DNA of 64,000 bases, from assembly GCF_023101145.1 (NCBI RefSeq), contig NZ_CP073714.1, positions 62,001 to 126,000 of the forward strand, written 5' to 3'. The position numbers were made by a program, and so were the translations under genes. The notes under the pieces were generated by a model. The model worked only from the letters and a program-made list of their open reading frames with translations, had not been told where the DNA came from and did not search any database. This DNA is from Paenibacillus pabuli. GTDB taxonomy: Bacteria; Bacillota; Bacilli; Paenibacillales; Paenibacillaceae. Below, one piece after another: positions 35,591-43,804 of the stretch (positions are counted from its first letter, which is position 1; each line of letters opens with the position of its first letter).

Positions 35591-35743
35591 ATGCGCGGGG
35601 TGACCCAGCGTATTAACTACCTTATTTCATTTTGGGTAGAGAGAAAAGGAAATGCAGAAGTAAAAGACCAATTCCCGCTTCCATTGCCGAATGAGCCACA
35701 TACCTATCAACAATCTCAATTATCACATAATGAAAAAGTTTAA
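35591..35743 (+). CDS. possible 50-residue peptide, doubtful
   Basis: An ATG at 35591 opens 50 codons (starting MRGVTQRINYL and ending SQLSHNEKV) in the otherwise empty 35470-35819 stretch. There is no ribosome site, so it may be a chance frame or a remnant. In B. subtilis dck and dgk follow this tRNA, but I see no similarity to them. The rest of the gap is AT-rich and featureless apart from the tRNA promoter. Confidence 0.15.
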   Translation: MRGVTQRINYLISFWVERKGNAEVKDQFPLPLPNEPHTYQQSQLSHNEKV

Positions 35744-35819
35744 AATCAAATATACAGGCAGGGCTGAACAGATTCTGAACAACAATTTTAATGGTATTTA
35801 AAATAAATTAATAAAAAGG

Positions 35820-35849
35820 TTGCTTTCTGGCATATAACTATGGTATGAT
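35820..35849 (+). promoter_or_regulatory. promoter of tRNA-Ser
   Basis: TTGCTT at 35820-35825 and TATGAT at 35844-35849 with an 18-base spacer; the tRNA begins 36 bases later. Confidence 0.6.
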
Positions 35850-35885
35850 CAATTTCGTTGGCAAGTTTATAAAAGTTAATGTCCT

Positions 35886-35974
35886 GGAGAGGTACCGAAG
35901 CGGTCATAACGGGGCGGTCTTGAAAACCGTTAGGGGGCAACTCCACGTGGGTTCGAATCCCACCCTCTCCGCCA
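35886..35974 (+). tRNA. tRNA-Ser (anticodon UGA)
   Basis: The 89-base gene folds as a class II tRNA: acceptor GGAGAGG pairs with CCTCTCC, anticodon loop CTTGAAA carries TGA, a long variable arm (TAGGGGGCAACTCCACG region) follows, and the T-arm is GTGGGTTCGAATCCCAC. The CCA end is encoded (35972-35974). It sits downstream of serS, like trnSL-Ser1 in B. subtilis. Confidence 0.97.
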
Positions 35975-35989
35975 TACTACAATCATGAT

Positions 35990-36022
35990 AAGGATTCGAG
36001 CGATAAGCTCGAGTCCTTTTTT
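35990..36022 (+). terminator. intrinsic terminator after tRNA-Ser
   Basis: AAGGATTCGAGC pairs with GCTCGAGTCCTT around GATAA and ends in a T run. Confidence 0.88.
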
Positions 36023-36131
36023 GCATTTATTTATATATCCAGCGCTGTCGCTTCAACCTATATTTCCAGAGCATGTCTACGATATAATTCAGTTTGTTTC
36101 AATAATCGGTTTGTTTCAATATCTGTGTGAT

Positions 36132-36161
36132 GCATAAAAACATCTGAATCGCCGCACTTTA
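36132..36161 (+). promoter_or_regulatory. candidate forespore (sigma-G type) promoter
   Basis: GCATA at 36132-36136 and CACTTTA at 36155-36161 are 18 bases apart, close to the sigma-G pattern. No good sigma-A promoter is seen. The downstream group includes sspP, which is normally forespore-expressed. A direct repeat GTTTGTTTCAATA is just upstream, at 36092-36104 and 36109-36121. Confidence 0.35.
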
Positions 36162-36182
36162 TATAAGAGTGGAGGTGGTAAG

Positions 36183-36524
36183 ATGAACCGCGAATTAAAC
36201 ATAGATCAGACGGAGCTTGTGGGTGCTTGGCAGGAAAGGTTGCCTGAAGTTCTAAATGTCGGAGATCGGGCTCAGGTTATGGCTGACGAGGCTGATCAAC
36301 AAGCTATTCGAATTCACATCGCAACAGCGGGACACCAGATGTACTCTTTTGATTTCAAGTGTGCCTATGTGGATTCACGTGAAGTCAGTGTGCAGCTGAT
36401 TGATGTGGAACGCGATGGAAGGACGACAGATGAGCGTACAGAGCCCATTCAGGAATTGGCTCAGGATTACACGCGTCATATTCATGAATGTGCCCAATCG
36501 TTGCAATCCAAAACCAGACATTAG
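36183..36524 (+). CDS. uncharacterised 113-residue protein in spore-protein cluster
   Basis: I do not recognise the family. The protein is acidic, soluble and without a signal peptide or membrane segment. It contains a predicted beta-rich centre (AIRIHIATAGHQMYSFDFKCAYVDSREVSVQLIDVER) and ends in a helical tail rich in Q and H. The ATG at 36183 has GGAGGTGG at 36171-36178. It is followed at 26 and 24 bases by two very small hydrophilic genes, the second of which is sspP, so a spore role is plausible by association only. Confidence 0.8.
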   Translation: MNRELNIDQTELVGAWQERLPEVLNVGDRAQVMADEADQQAIRIHIATAGHQMYSFDFKCAYVDSREVSVQLIDVERDGRTTDERTEPIQELAQDYTRHIHECAQSLQSKTRH

Positions 36525-36549
36525 GCAGATGTCAAAGGAGTGGTAATAC

Positions 36550-36726
36550 GTGAGCAAAGCCAAAGCGGGAACAGATAAAAATCTGCAGAATGTAGTCGCG
36601 GATCTGAATCAGACATCTGTGAATAGTCACCATGCCCAGCAAATTCAACAGGACTCAAACGATCGTCGGCATCAGGATTCCATGAATCATGACAAAACGG
36701 AAGATATGGACCCATCCCATTCCTAA
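36550..36726 (+). CDS. 58-residue hydrophilic protein, probable small spore-associated protein
   Basis: The GTG at 36550 opens 58 codons beginning MSKAKAGTDKNLQ and ending DPSHS. The product is extremely hydrophilic, rich in N, Q, D, H and S, without hydrophobic core, like minor small acid-soluble spore proteins. AAAGGAG at 36534-36540 is a strong ribosome site nine bases upstream. The N-terminal MSKAKA resembles MSKPKA of the next gene, which suggests a shared origin or shared translation signal. The family is not recognised. Confidence 0.65.
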   Translation: MSKAKAGTDKNLQNVVADLNQTSVNSHHAQQIQQDSNDRRHQDSMNHDKTEDMDPSHS

Positions 36727-36749
36727 TCCAATGAAGAGGAGGGAACAAC

Positions 36750-36902
36750 ATGAGCAAACCTAAAGCAACACCTGTGCCTGAGGCTCAGGCTGCTGAGCAG
36801 CATCGAAAACCTGAAAAGCATTCTTCCATGCAGGAACCGTTATCAGGCTCCAAAAAAGTGAAAAACCAGAACCATGTCGATCATAACAATCCTCAAGGCT
36901 AA
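36750..36902 (+). CDS. sspP: small acid-soluble spore protein P
   Basis: The 50-residue product contains QEPLSGSKKVKNQNH at about residues 28-42, almost the same as the PEPLSGSKKVKNRNH core of B. subtilis SspP. It is a minor spore-core protein of unknown detailed function. The ATG at 36750 follows AGAGGAGGG at 36735-36743. It is the third gene of a tight cluster with two other small hydrophilic genes and is followed by a terminator. Confidence 0.85.
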   Translation: MSKPKATPVPEAQAAEQHRKPEKHSSMQEPLSGSKKVKNQNHVDHNNPQG

Positions 36903-36965
36903 GTCGGGTGAAGGCAAGATTTTTCCGCTTTTTAGCACCTAATAATTGCATAACGATAACCTATA

Positions 36966-36991
36966 ACTCCGGTTAACAAACCGGGGTTTTT
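36966..36991 (+). terminator. intrinsic terminator after sspP
   Basis: CCGGTT and AACCGG pair around an AACA loop, followed by GGTTTTT. Confidence 0.8.
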
Positions 36992-37173
36992 GCGCGTTCA
37001 TACATAATTTGAAGAAGCGCACCTAATTGTATCTAAAGCTTACATAGGTCTTTGTAGCCAATTTGCAGAGTAAAGATCACAAATTTCCCAAATCGTGTTT
37101 CCGTTTCAGAATAAATGGTATATCATTGATATTGAATTATTTTTTTGGGGTTATCACGAGAGGAGAGAAACAA

Positions 37174-38268
37174 ATGACTAAACGTATGGGGGCGCTTCTT
37201 CTTACGTTGCTGTTAACCGTATCCATGGCACTGACAGCATGTAGCAGCAAGCAAGAGCCAAAAGAGGCATTAAAGACGGCGGCAACCAATGCTTCCAAAC
37301 TGACTTCGTATGAGATGAGTTCTAATTTCACTATCAATGAATTGAGCTATAAAGCTGCAGACGAGTCACAACAGGATCCAACGATGTCTCAGTTTATGAG
37401 CATGCTGAAGGATGCTCAGTTGAATGTAACTGGCGTATATCAAAGCGAGCCAATGCAGACTGAAATGACGGTAGGTATTGAGCTTAAAGGCGATATGGGT
37501 ATGACTTTTAACATCCCAATGGTTATGACCGCTGAGAAGTTATATGTTAAGGTGCCAAGTATTCCGTTCTTCCCGATTCCGGAAACGGTTGTTGGTAAAT
37601 TCCTGGAGCTGGATCTGAAAGAACTGGCTGAGCAAGAAGGAACGGAATGGAATCCGAATGCTATGGATGCAGCGAAAACACAAAAGCTGAGCAATGAAGT
37701 TATGGATGCGGTTCTGAGCGAGTACGATCAGGATAAATTCTTTAAAAACCTGAATGTGAAGGATGCGCAGCTTCCTGAAGGTTTGGATGCGAAGCAAGTT
37801 GTTCAATTTTCGGTCAACAATGACAATGTGAAAGAAGCCGTTACTGTCCTGGTAACCAAAGCATTGCCAAAAGTACTGGATATCATCTCTAAAGAAGAGT
37901 ACCGTGATATGTTGCAAATGAGTCAGGAAGATATCGACAAAGCTAAAGAGGATCTGAAAATCACTGAAGCAGATCAAGCTGAAATGGCTAAAGATCTGGA
38001 TCAATTGAAAGATACACTGACCATTAACCAGTTCCACATTGATTTTGCTTTGGACAAAAAAGATTTCCCGGTATATCAAAAATTGGTTGCTGATCTGTTG
38101 ATTAAACAACCTGATACCAAGGATGAAATTAAACTTGCATTCACAGGTTCGAACACATACACCAAGATTAACGAGAAGCCAGCATTTAAAATCAATATTC
38201 CTACTGGCGAAGACGTTATTACAATGGATGAGTTTGAAGAGTTAATGAACGCATCTTACGGATATTAA
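37174..38268 (+). CDS. secreted lipoprotein of unknown function (LppX/DUF6612-like)
   Basis: The 364-residue protein has a lipoprotein signal: basic MTKR, a hydrophobic stretch and the lipobox LTAC (cysteine at about 22), so it should be anchored to the outer face of the membrane. The body has alternating strands and helices with repeated phrases (ALKTAATNASKLTSYEMSSNF, MTVGIELKGDMGM, MVMTAEKLYVKVP) reminiscent of LppX/LprG-like or DUF6612 lipoproteins. The function is unknown. The ATG at 37174 has GAGAGGAGAG upstream; an open frame to 37063 lacks a ribosome site. It is a single-gene unit closed by a terminator. Confidence 0.8.
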   Translation: MTKRMGALLLTLLLTVSMALTACSSKQEPKEALKTAATNASKLTSYEMSSNFTINELSYKAADESQQDPTMSQFMSMLKDAQLNVTGVYQSEPMQTEMTVGIELKGDMGMTFNIPMVMTAEKLYVKVPSIPFFPIPETVVGKFLELDLKELAEQEGTEWNPNAMDAAKTQKLSNEVMDAVLSEYDQDKFFKNLNVKDAQLPEGLDAKQVVQFSVNNDNVKEAVTVLVTKALPKVLDIISKEEYRDMLQMSQEDIDKAKEDLKITEADQAEMAKDLDQLKDTLTINQFHIDFALDKKDFPVYQKLVADLLIKQPDTKDEIKLAFTGSNTYTKINEKPAFKINIPTGEDVITMDEFEELMNASYGY

Positions 38269-38291
38269 GTTCTCCAATTCATTAGTTAAAG

Positions 38292-38329
38292 CAAAGAGCC
38301 GCTCAACCTTAGGGTTGAACGGCTCTTTA
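38292..38329. terminator. bidirectional terminator between lipoprotein and acetyltransferase genes
   Basis: AAAGAGCCG-TCAACC and GGTTGA-CGGCTCTTT form a nearly perfect stem between converging genes. Confidence 0.85.
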
Positions 38330-38354
38330 TGTTGTTCCAGAGTTTTCTCATTAG

Positions 38355-38933
38355 TTACTGTAAAGATTCACCCATATCCTCGGCCAGCACAGCGTAGATC
38401 TGATGATCCTGATACTCTCCGTTAATCTTGAGATATTTACGAGCAATGCCTTCAGCCTGAAAGCCGTTCTTCTCCAGAACTCGTTTGGAGCCGGAGTTGG
38501 ATAACAGAATAGCTGCCTGAACACGATTTAACTTCAGGGCACGGAAGGCATAGGACACGGCGAGCTTCACGGCTGCGGTCATTCGTCCACCGCCTTGGTA
38601 GTCTGGGTGGATGAAGTACCCCATATCCGCATAATTGGCAACGCCCTGAACGACATTATTCAAACTGACCTGACCGATGAGAAGACCATCATCAATTGTA
38701 AAGATTCCAAATTGATAACCTGTGCCTTCCTCGGCTGCCTGCATTCTATCCTGAATGCGTCTGGTTTGCGCGTGCAGTGTATAGAATTCATCATCCCGGA
38801 TTGGTTCTACAGCTTGATAGGGATGACGTGTGATTTGAATAAGAGCAAGATAGGCTTCCGTATCTTGTAGAGTAAGTAACCGAAGACTTATTCCTTTTGG
38901 TGTGTCGTATAGAGTAAGCGGCATGGAATGCAC
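38355..38933 (-). CDS. GNAT-family N-acetyltransferase (RimJ/RimL-like)
   Basis: The 192-residue protein has the GNAT fold of the RimJ/RimL or ribosomal-protein-serine acetyltransferase type: GISLRLLTLQDTEAYLAL at the N-terminus, DMGYFIHPDYQGGGRMTAAVKLAVSYAF with the acetyl-CoA loop at about 120-147, and NRVQAAILLSNSGSKRVLEKNGFQAEG toward the end. Substrate is unknown. The ATG lies at 38931-38933, with GGAAAGGAAG on the minus strand upstream. It lies 25 bases downstream of tadA on the same strand and may be cotranscribed. Confidence 0.9.
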   Translation of the reverse strand: MHSMPLTLYDTPKGISLRLLTLQDTEAYLALIQITRHPYQAVEPIRDDEFYTLHAQTRRIQDRMQAAEEGTGYQFGIFTIDDGLLIGQVSLNNVVQGVANYADMGYFIHPDYQGGGRMTAAVKLAVSYAFRALKLNRVQAAILLSNSGSKRVLEKNGFQAEGIARKYLKINGEYQDHQIYAVLAEDMGESLQ

Positions 38934-38958
38934 TTCCTTTCCAGATGGATAATAAATT

Positions 38959-39459
38959 CTATTTTTTGCGTAGACGCCTGAAAAACTGAGTCAGCATGGT
39001 AGAGCATTCTGGCTGCAGAATATCAGGAATCACTTCGGTTCGATGATTAAAACGAGGTTCCTGCAGCAGGTTCATCAGCGTTCCTGCACAGCCAGCCTTG
39101 GGGTCAGCGGTGCCATATATGACTCGAGGCACTCTGGATTGTACAATGGCCCCTGCACACATGGGGCAGGGCTCCAGTGTGACGTACAGACTGCAATCCA
39201 GGAGTCTCCATGCACCGATGGCCTCACTGGCCTGCCGGATGGCTACCATCTCCGCATGTGCGGTGGAATCAAGTGTGGTCTCGCGCAGGTTATACCCACG
39301 ACCAATGATGCGATTATGTTGAACAATTACAGCCCCGATGGGTACTTCCCCGAGTGCTTCTGCTTTGTATGCTTCAGCAATGGCTTCACGCATCCAGTGC
39401 TCGTGCTGAGCCTCCTCCGAGAGATGCGAAAGATCAGGTTGGAGAACGTCATCCTTCAT
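38959..39459 (-). CDS. tadA: tRNA-specific adenosine deaminase
   Basis: TadA deaminates A34 of tRNA-Arg to inosine. From the ATG at 39459 it has 166 residues. Zinc ligands and catalytic glutamate are H68 and E70 (HAE) and C98 and C101 (PCPMC). The frame is open to 39507, but AAGGAG (minus strand, 39472-39477) is 12 bases before this ATG and no better site is seen upstream. In B. subtilis tadA (yaaJ) lies a few genes beyond tRNA-Ser and is followed by scr and dnaX; those are not found here. Confidence 0.94.
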   Translation of the reverse strand: MKDDVLQPDLSHLSEEAQHEHWMREAIAEAYKAEALGEVPIGAVIVQHNRIIGRGYNLRETTLDSTAHAEMVAIRQASEAIGAWRLLDCSLYVTLEPCPMCAGAIVQSRVPRVIYGTADPKAGCAGTLMNLLQEPRFNHRTEVIPDILQPECSTMLTQFFRRLRKK

Positions 39460-39535
39460 TAAAATGTAAAACTCCTTCCAAAGAGCATTTATGCGGCGAA
39501 CAGACATTCGTTTGTTAACATGTTGTGTATAAGTA

Positions 39536-39597
39536 TGTGGATAACTAACGAGTTGCTCACATAGTTATGAACATGCTATCCACATACCTGTGGATTT
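39536..39597. promoter_or_regulatory. group of DnaA boxes between tadA and sensor kinase
   Basis: A perfect DnaA box, TGTGGATAA (complement of TTATCCACA), is at 39536-39544. A one-mismatch box CTATCCACA is at 39576-39584 and a weaker TGTGGATTT at 39589-39597. A TATAAT at 39601-39606 follows. The whole 39460-39793 gap has no other gene. DnaA binding here is inferred. Confidence 0.55.
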
Positions 39598-39793
39598 GTG
39601 TATAATTTTTAGTGGTTATTCCCATTGTAGGCATCGAAAAGACAAAATACAATTGATTTCGCGTTTTTCAGCCAAGCGGTAACTTTTGGACAAGGGTCAA
39701 TTATCCTTTTCAAATAGACACACAACAGTTATGATGGATATAGGTTTTGCCATATATCGCCAGAGGGTACAAGCCGAGAGGTGAACGAAAAAG

Positions 39794-42133
39794 TTGTCTA
39801 TTAAAACGAAATTATCCATGATTATGTCGTGCTCGGTGCTCGTCATTTTGGTTTTGAATATAGCACTGAGTTATTATACTACAGAAGAGAATCTAAGGCA
39901 GGACAGCGAAACCAAGATGGTGCTTACGGCCAAACAGATTGCAATTGCTGTCGAACAGAGTCAATCCAGTTCAGAATATGTAAAACGACAAATCGGGAAC
40001 AATCTATGGCTGGCGTCTGTAATGGCAGCGGAAGAATTGGACCCTGATATTAATAATATCACAAATGAAGACCTGGTCCGCATGAGCGAAAAAGTCGGTG
40101 TCTCCCACATTTCATTGATGGAGCAAACGGCTGATGATATTGTGGTTACCCGATCGTCAGATCCAAAGGAGATCGGATTGTCTACCAAATCCATGACATA
40201 CTGGTACCAGGCATTTAAACAGCTGTTCGAAAATCATCAGGTTACGATTTCACAGGGGCAGAAATTGGACCATTTTTGGTCGGATGGATTTGAATACTCT
40301 ACATCAAATCCGTCAGATGTTGATATTTGGGGTTACTATCACGATGGGAAGAGGAATTACATAATCAATCCCTTCTATAATAATGCCGCTGTTGACGACT
40401 ATATGAAGATCTCTGGTCCAGACGAGATTTTGAATAAAATTCGGGAAGTTAATCCTTCGATTCTGGAGATTACAGGTATTAATCCAATAACCTTCGGCAG
40501 TTCGAGCATGGGCAATGACGGAAGAGACACGAATCACAACAAGTTAAACAACAGGCCTATTCGTTTCGGTACATATCAATATGGTGCCGCAGAAGAGGAT
40601 CATAAGGCGGTTGTAAGGGCAATTCGTACCGGGCAGAATGTATCCTTTGTCAGTGAAACTCATGATCAGAAGGTGCTCAAGAGTTTCATTCCGATATTCA
40701 CTCCCAATGAATCATCCTATGTGATTAGTATTGTCATGGATTATAAGCAAATATCCTCCATGGTATCGGAACAGCTGGTTAGTCATGCCTCGATTTCACT
40801 TGTTTTGCTGGAGATTGTGATCTTTGGGAGTTATTTGCTCGCGGGTTACATTACCCGCCCTATTCAATCTATTTTGGGAAAAGTGAATGATGTGGCTGAT
40901 GGCCATTTTGATTTCCGTCTGAAAGTGAGAAGGAAAGATGAACTGGGCCAATTGGCTAATCGCATTAATGCCATGATTCGTAATTTGGGACATTATACGA
41001 ATCGTCTGAAACAGATGTATGAGGAAAATCGTGCGGTAAAAGAACATTTGGAATCGATCATTAATCAAACAGCAGACGCGATTCATATTACGGATCTGGA
41101 TGGAAATGTACTGCGAGTAAACCGTGCCTTTGAGCAATTGTACGGCTGGCGCAGTCGTGAAGTAGAAGGTCGAAAATTGAAGATTATCCCTCCGGGTACT
41201 GAAGAGCAGATGGAAGAGCAGCATGCCCAGTTGATTGAGGGCATGTCCATTACGTCTAATGAAACGACATGGATGAAGAAGGATGGCAGCCGTGTTGAAG
41301 TCAGCGTGAGCACAGCGCCAGTCCGGGATGAAGCAGGCGAGATCACAGCACTGATCAGTGTATCAAGAGACATTACCAGCCGTAACCGTATGGAGGAGCT
41401 GCTCAGACGTTCCGAAAAACTGACGACGGTAGGACAGCTGGCAGCTGGAGTTGCGCATGAGATACGTAATCCGCTTACGACCCTACGTGGCTTTCTTCAG
41501 CTTCAGCAAGAGACGAACAAGCTTAATCATCGTCACTTGGATTTGATGCTGTCCGAGTTGGATCGAATTAATCTTATTGTGGGTGAGTTTCTGATCCTGG
41601 CCAAACCACAGGCGGTTCATTTTCAGGAACGGGATATTCGGTTCATTCTGGGAGATGTTATATCATTGCTGGACAGCCAGGCGCATCTGCATGGTGTGGA
41701 ATTTGTACTGAATGCTTCATCTGATTCAGCTATGGTACACTGTGAAGAGAATCAGTTGAAGCAAGTCTTCATTAACTTGCTTAAGAACGGCATGGAGGCC
41801 ATGCCAGACGGGGGCAATATTCGAATTAAACTCAATCATGACCAAGAGAATAGTCGGGTTCGGATTGAAATTAAGGATGAAGGCACTGGAATTCCAGAAG
41901 AACTGATGCCTAAGCTGGGGGAGCCATTCTTTACAAGCAAGGAATCGGGCACAGGGCTTGGTCTGATGGTCAGTCAGCGAATTATTCAATCACATAAGGG
42001 CATGATGGATATCAAAAGCGTACTAAATAAGGGGACTACCGTCATTATCGATCTGCCTGCCTCCCAACAGCAGCCGGAGAATATAGAGGAAGATCATAAG
42101 ACGGACAATGAACCTTCAGAAGAAGAGAACTAG
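39794..42133 (+). CDS. membrane sensor histidine kinase with Cache-like, HAMP and PAS domains (sporulation kinase type)
   Basis: The 779-residue protein has a membrane segment at about 9-28, a large extracytoplasmic Cache-like sensor (about 30-325), a second membrane segment at about 330-352, HAMP (353-405), PAS (415-530), HisKA with the phosphorylated histidine in AAGVAHEIRNPLTTLRGFLQ near 555, and a HATPase domain (655-760) with NLLKNGMEAMPDGG and GTGLGLMVSQRI. The H-box wording matches KinA/KinE-type kinases that feed Spo0F. No response regulator is adjacent. The start is TTG 39794 behind AGAGGTG. DnaA boxes lie upstream. The stimulus is unknown. Confidence 0.88.
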   Translation: MSIKTKLSMIMSCSVLVILVLNIALSYYTTEENLRQDSETKMVLTAKQIAIAVEQSQSSSEYVKRQIGNNLWLASVMAAEELDPDINNITNEDLVRMSEKVGVSHISLMEQTADDIVVTRSSDPKEIGLSTKSMTYWYQAFKQLFENHQVTISQGQKLDHFWSDGFEYSTSNPSDVDIWGYYHDGKRNYIINPFYNNAAVDDYMKISGPDEILNKIREVNPSILEITGINPITFGSSSMGNDGRDTNHNKLNNRPIRFGTYQYGAAEEDHKAVVRAIRTGQNVSFVSETHDQKVLKSFIPIFTPNESSYVISIVMDYKQISSMVSEQLVSHASISLVLLEIVIFGSYLLAGYITRPIQSILGKVNDVADGHFDFRLKVRRKDELGQLANRINAMIRNLGHYTNRLKQMYEENRAVKEHLESIINQTADAIHITDLDGNVLRVNRAFEQLYGWRSREVEGRKLKIIPPGTEEQMEEQHAQLIEGMSITSNETTWMKKDGSRVEVSVSTAPVRDEAGEITALISVSRDITSRNRMEELLRRSEKLTTVGQLAAGVAHEIRNPLTTLRGFLQLQQETNKLNHRHLDLMLSELDRINLIVGEFLILAKPQAVHFQERDIRFILGDVISLLDSQAHLHGVEFVLNASSDSAMVHCEENQLKQVFINLLKNGMEAMPDGGNIRIKLNHDQENSRVRIEIKDEGTGIPEELMPKLGEPFFTSKESGTGLGLMVSQRIIQSHKGMMDIKSVLNKGTTVIIDLPASQQQPENIEEDHKTDNEPSEEEN

Positions 42134-42151
42134 ATGAGGTGAGATTACCTT

Positions 42152-42853
42152 TTGCGTATTAATAAATTTATCAGTGAAACGGGTTTTTGTTCTCGTCGGG
42201 AAGCCGACAGATTGGTGGAGAGCGGAAAAGTAACGATTAATGGAGTGAAGGCAGAGCTGGGCAGTCAGGCAGAAGATGGCGATGATGTACGGATTAATGG
42301 TCAACCTATTAAGGAAAAACGGAAACACGTATATATTGCGCTCAATAAACCTGTCGGAATAACGAGTACAACCGAGCGGCACATTCAAGGGAATATTGTT
42401 GATTTTGTAGGGCACAAAGAGCGTATCTTCCCGATTGGTCGTCTGGATAAGGATTCGGAGGGTCTGATTCTGATGACGAATGATGGCGATATCGTCAATC
42501 GAATTTTGAGGGCAGAAGGACGCCATGAGAAAGAATATATTGTCACCGTGGATCGCGAGGTAACGCCGAGCTTCTTAAGAGGCATGAGCACGGGAGTCAA
42601 AATCCTTGGTGAAATGACGCTGCCCTGTACGGTGACTCGCATATCAGATCGGGTGTTCCGTATTATTCTGACAGAGGGAAAAAATCGCCAAATTCGCCGG
42701 ATGTGCAGTGCATTTGGCTATGAGGTGCGGAAGTTGAAGCGGATTCGTATTATGAATATTCATCTCGGCGAACAGGTCACAGGGACCTGGAGAGAACTTA
42801 CACCGACAGAAAAGTCAGAATTGAGCAGTTTGCTAGATTATAATATGGAATAA
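42152..42853 (+). CDS. rluF: 23S rRNA pseudouridine synthase, RluF type
   Basis: The 233-residue protein has an S4 RNA-binding domain (residues 1-50, MRINKFISETGFCSRREADRLV) and an RsuA-family catalytic domain with the aspartate in GRLDKDSEGLILMTNDG near residue 99. IVNRILRAEGRHEKEYIV and EGKNRQIRRMCSAFGYEVRKLKRIRI favour the RluF subfamily, which modifies U2604 of 23S rRNA in E. coli. RluB or RsuA specificity cannot be excluded. The start is TTG 42152 with GATGAGGTGA upstream, 18 bases after the kinase stop. Confidence 0.9.
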   Translation: MRINKFISETGFCSRREADRLVESGKVTINGVKAELGSQAEDGDDVRINGQPIKEKRKHVYIALNKPVGITSTTERHIQGNIVDFVGHKERIFPIGRLDKDSEGLILMTNDGDIVNRILRAEGRHEKEYIVTVDREVTPSFLRGMSTGVKILGEMTLPCTVTRISDRVFRIILTEGKNRQIRRMCSAFGYEVRKLKRIRIMNIHLGEQVTGTWRELTPTEKSELSSLLDYNME

Positions 42854-42869
42854 ATGATGATATCCAAGG

Positions 42870-42900
42870 TGCTGCTTTCCCTCAAGGGAAGCAGCGCTTC
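42870..42900 (+). terminator. terminator after rluF
   Basis: GCTGCTTTCCCT pairs with AGGGAAGCAGC; the following tract GCTTCTTC is only moderately T-rich. Confidence 0.6.
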
Positions 42901-42920
42901 TTCATATCAGTGGATAGAAA

Positions 42921-42956
42921 AAAAGGCACTCTCCTGGTATGAAGGAGAGTGCCTTA
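42921..42956 (-). terminator. terminator after motB (minus strand)
   Basis: AAGGCACTCTCC and GGAGAGTGCCTT pair perfectly. On the minus strand a run of T follows. Confidence 0.88.
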
Positions 42957-42985
42957 AGCATTCGCTTGCTACAACGAACGATTCT

Positions 42986-43804
42986 TTAGTTACCTTGTCC
43001 AACTGCTTTCACGGCCGTGTTGTTACTTTGATATTTCCGGATAATCGAAACTTCTACCCGACGGTTTTGAGCTCGTCCAGCATCCGTTTGGTTGCTGGCG
43101 ACTGGGTGATACTCTCCATAACCGCTAGGTGTGAACTTCGCAGGGTCCAGCGCCTCGTTCAATAACAGAATTTTGAGGAAATTCAGTGCGCGATCGGCAC
43201 TTAAATCCCAGTTATCCTTATATTGGCTGTTCGAAATGGGAACATTATCAGTATGACCAGACACAACAACTTCGTATTCCGGAAACTCCTGCAGCATGCT
43301 CGAGATGGCTTTAGCCAATGAGCGTGACTCGGGTTTAACATCAGCCCGGCCAGAGGAGAACAGGGCGTTGTCACTGATCGTGATCTTGAGCTCAGACTGA
43401 TTCAGCTTTGTATTCAGCTGATCGGAAAGCCCGTTTTTCTGAATATATTGATCAAGTCGTTTCTTGAGTTTCTCCAGATCTTCCTGTTCTTTCTGAGCCA
43501 TCTGCGCATCTGTAATCTGAGCTGGTGTCTTCTTGGTGATGTCTTCAGGCTGCTGTTTGTTCTTGCCCAAGTCTGTCGTGGAATCTGTAGGATTCATGGA
43601 GGTATGATCCAATACACCCGAACCACCGTTCAATGCGCTGCTCAGTGCTGAAGCCATCTGTTCAAACTTCGTTGCATCTATAGAGCTCATAGAGAATAAT
43701 GTGATGAACAGAGCGAGCAACAAGGTCATCAAGTCGGAGTAGGGAAGCAACCAACTCTCGTCTATGTGTTCTTCATGCGGTTCGTGTTTTTTAGCCTTTT
43801 TCAC
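42986..43804 (-). CDS. motB: flagellar stator protein MotB
   Basis: MotB anchors the stator to peptidoglycan and forms the proton channel with MotA. The 272-residue protein has one membrane span after the basic N-terminus, with the essential aspartate in PYSDLMTLLLALF (about residue 24), then a linker rich in K, E and Q, and a C-terminal OmpA-like peptidoglycan-binding domain (VSGHTDNVPI and AQNRRVEVSI). Its start overlaps the motA stop by 14 bases. Overall similarity to B. subtilis MotB is evident. No other flagellar genes are present in the window. Confidence 0.95.
   Translation of the reverse strand: MKKAKKHEPHEEHIDESWLLPYSDLMTLLLALFITLFSMSSIDATKFEQMASALSSALNGGSGVLDHTSMNPTDSTTDLGKNKQQPEDITKKTPAQITDAQMAQKEQEDLEKLKKRLDQYIQKNGLSDQLNTKLNQSELKITISDNALFSSGRADVKPESRSLAKAISSMLQEFPEYEVVVSGHTDNVPISNSQYKDNWDLSADRALNFLKILLLNEALDPAKFTPSGYGEYHPVASNQTDAGRAQNRRVEVSIIRKYQSNNTAVKAVGQGN

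Noticed and set aside
33835-39507. SRP RNA (scr) expected near tadA
   Set aside because: The conserved domain IV GGAAGGAAGCAGC-like sequence was not seen around tadA or serS; scr must be elsewhere.
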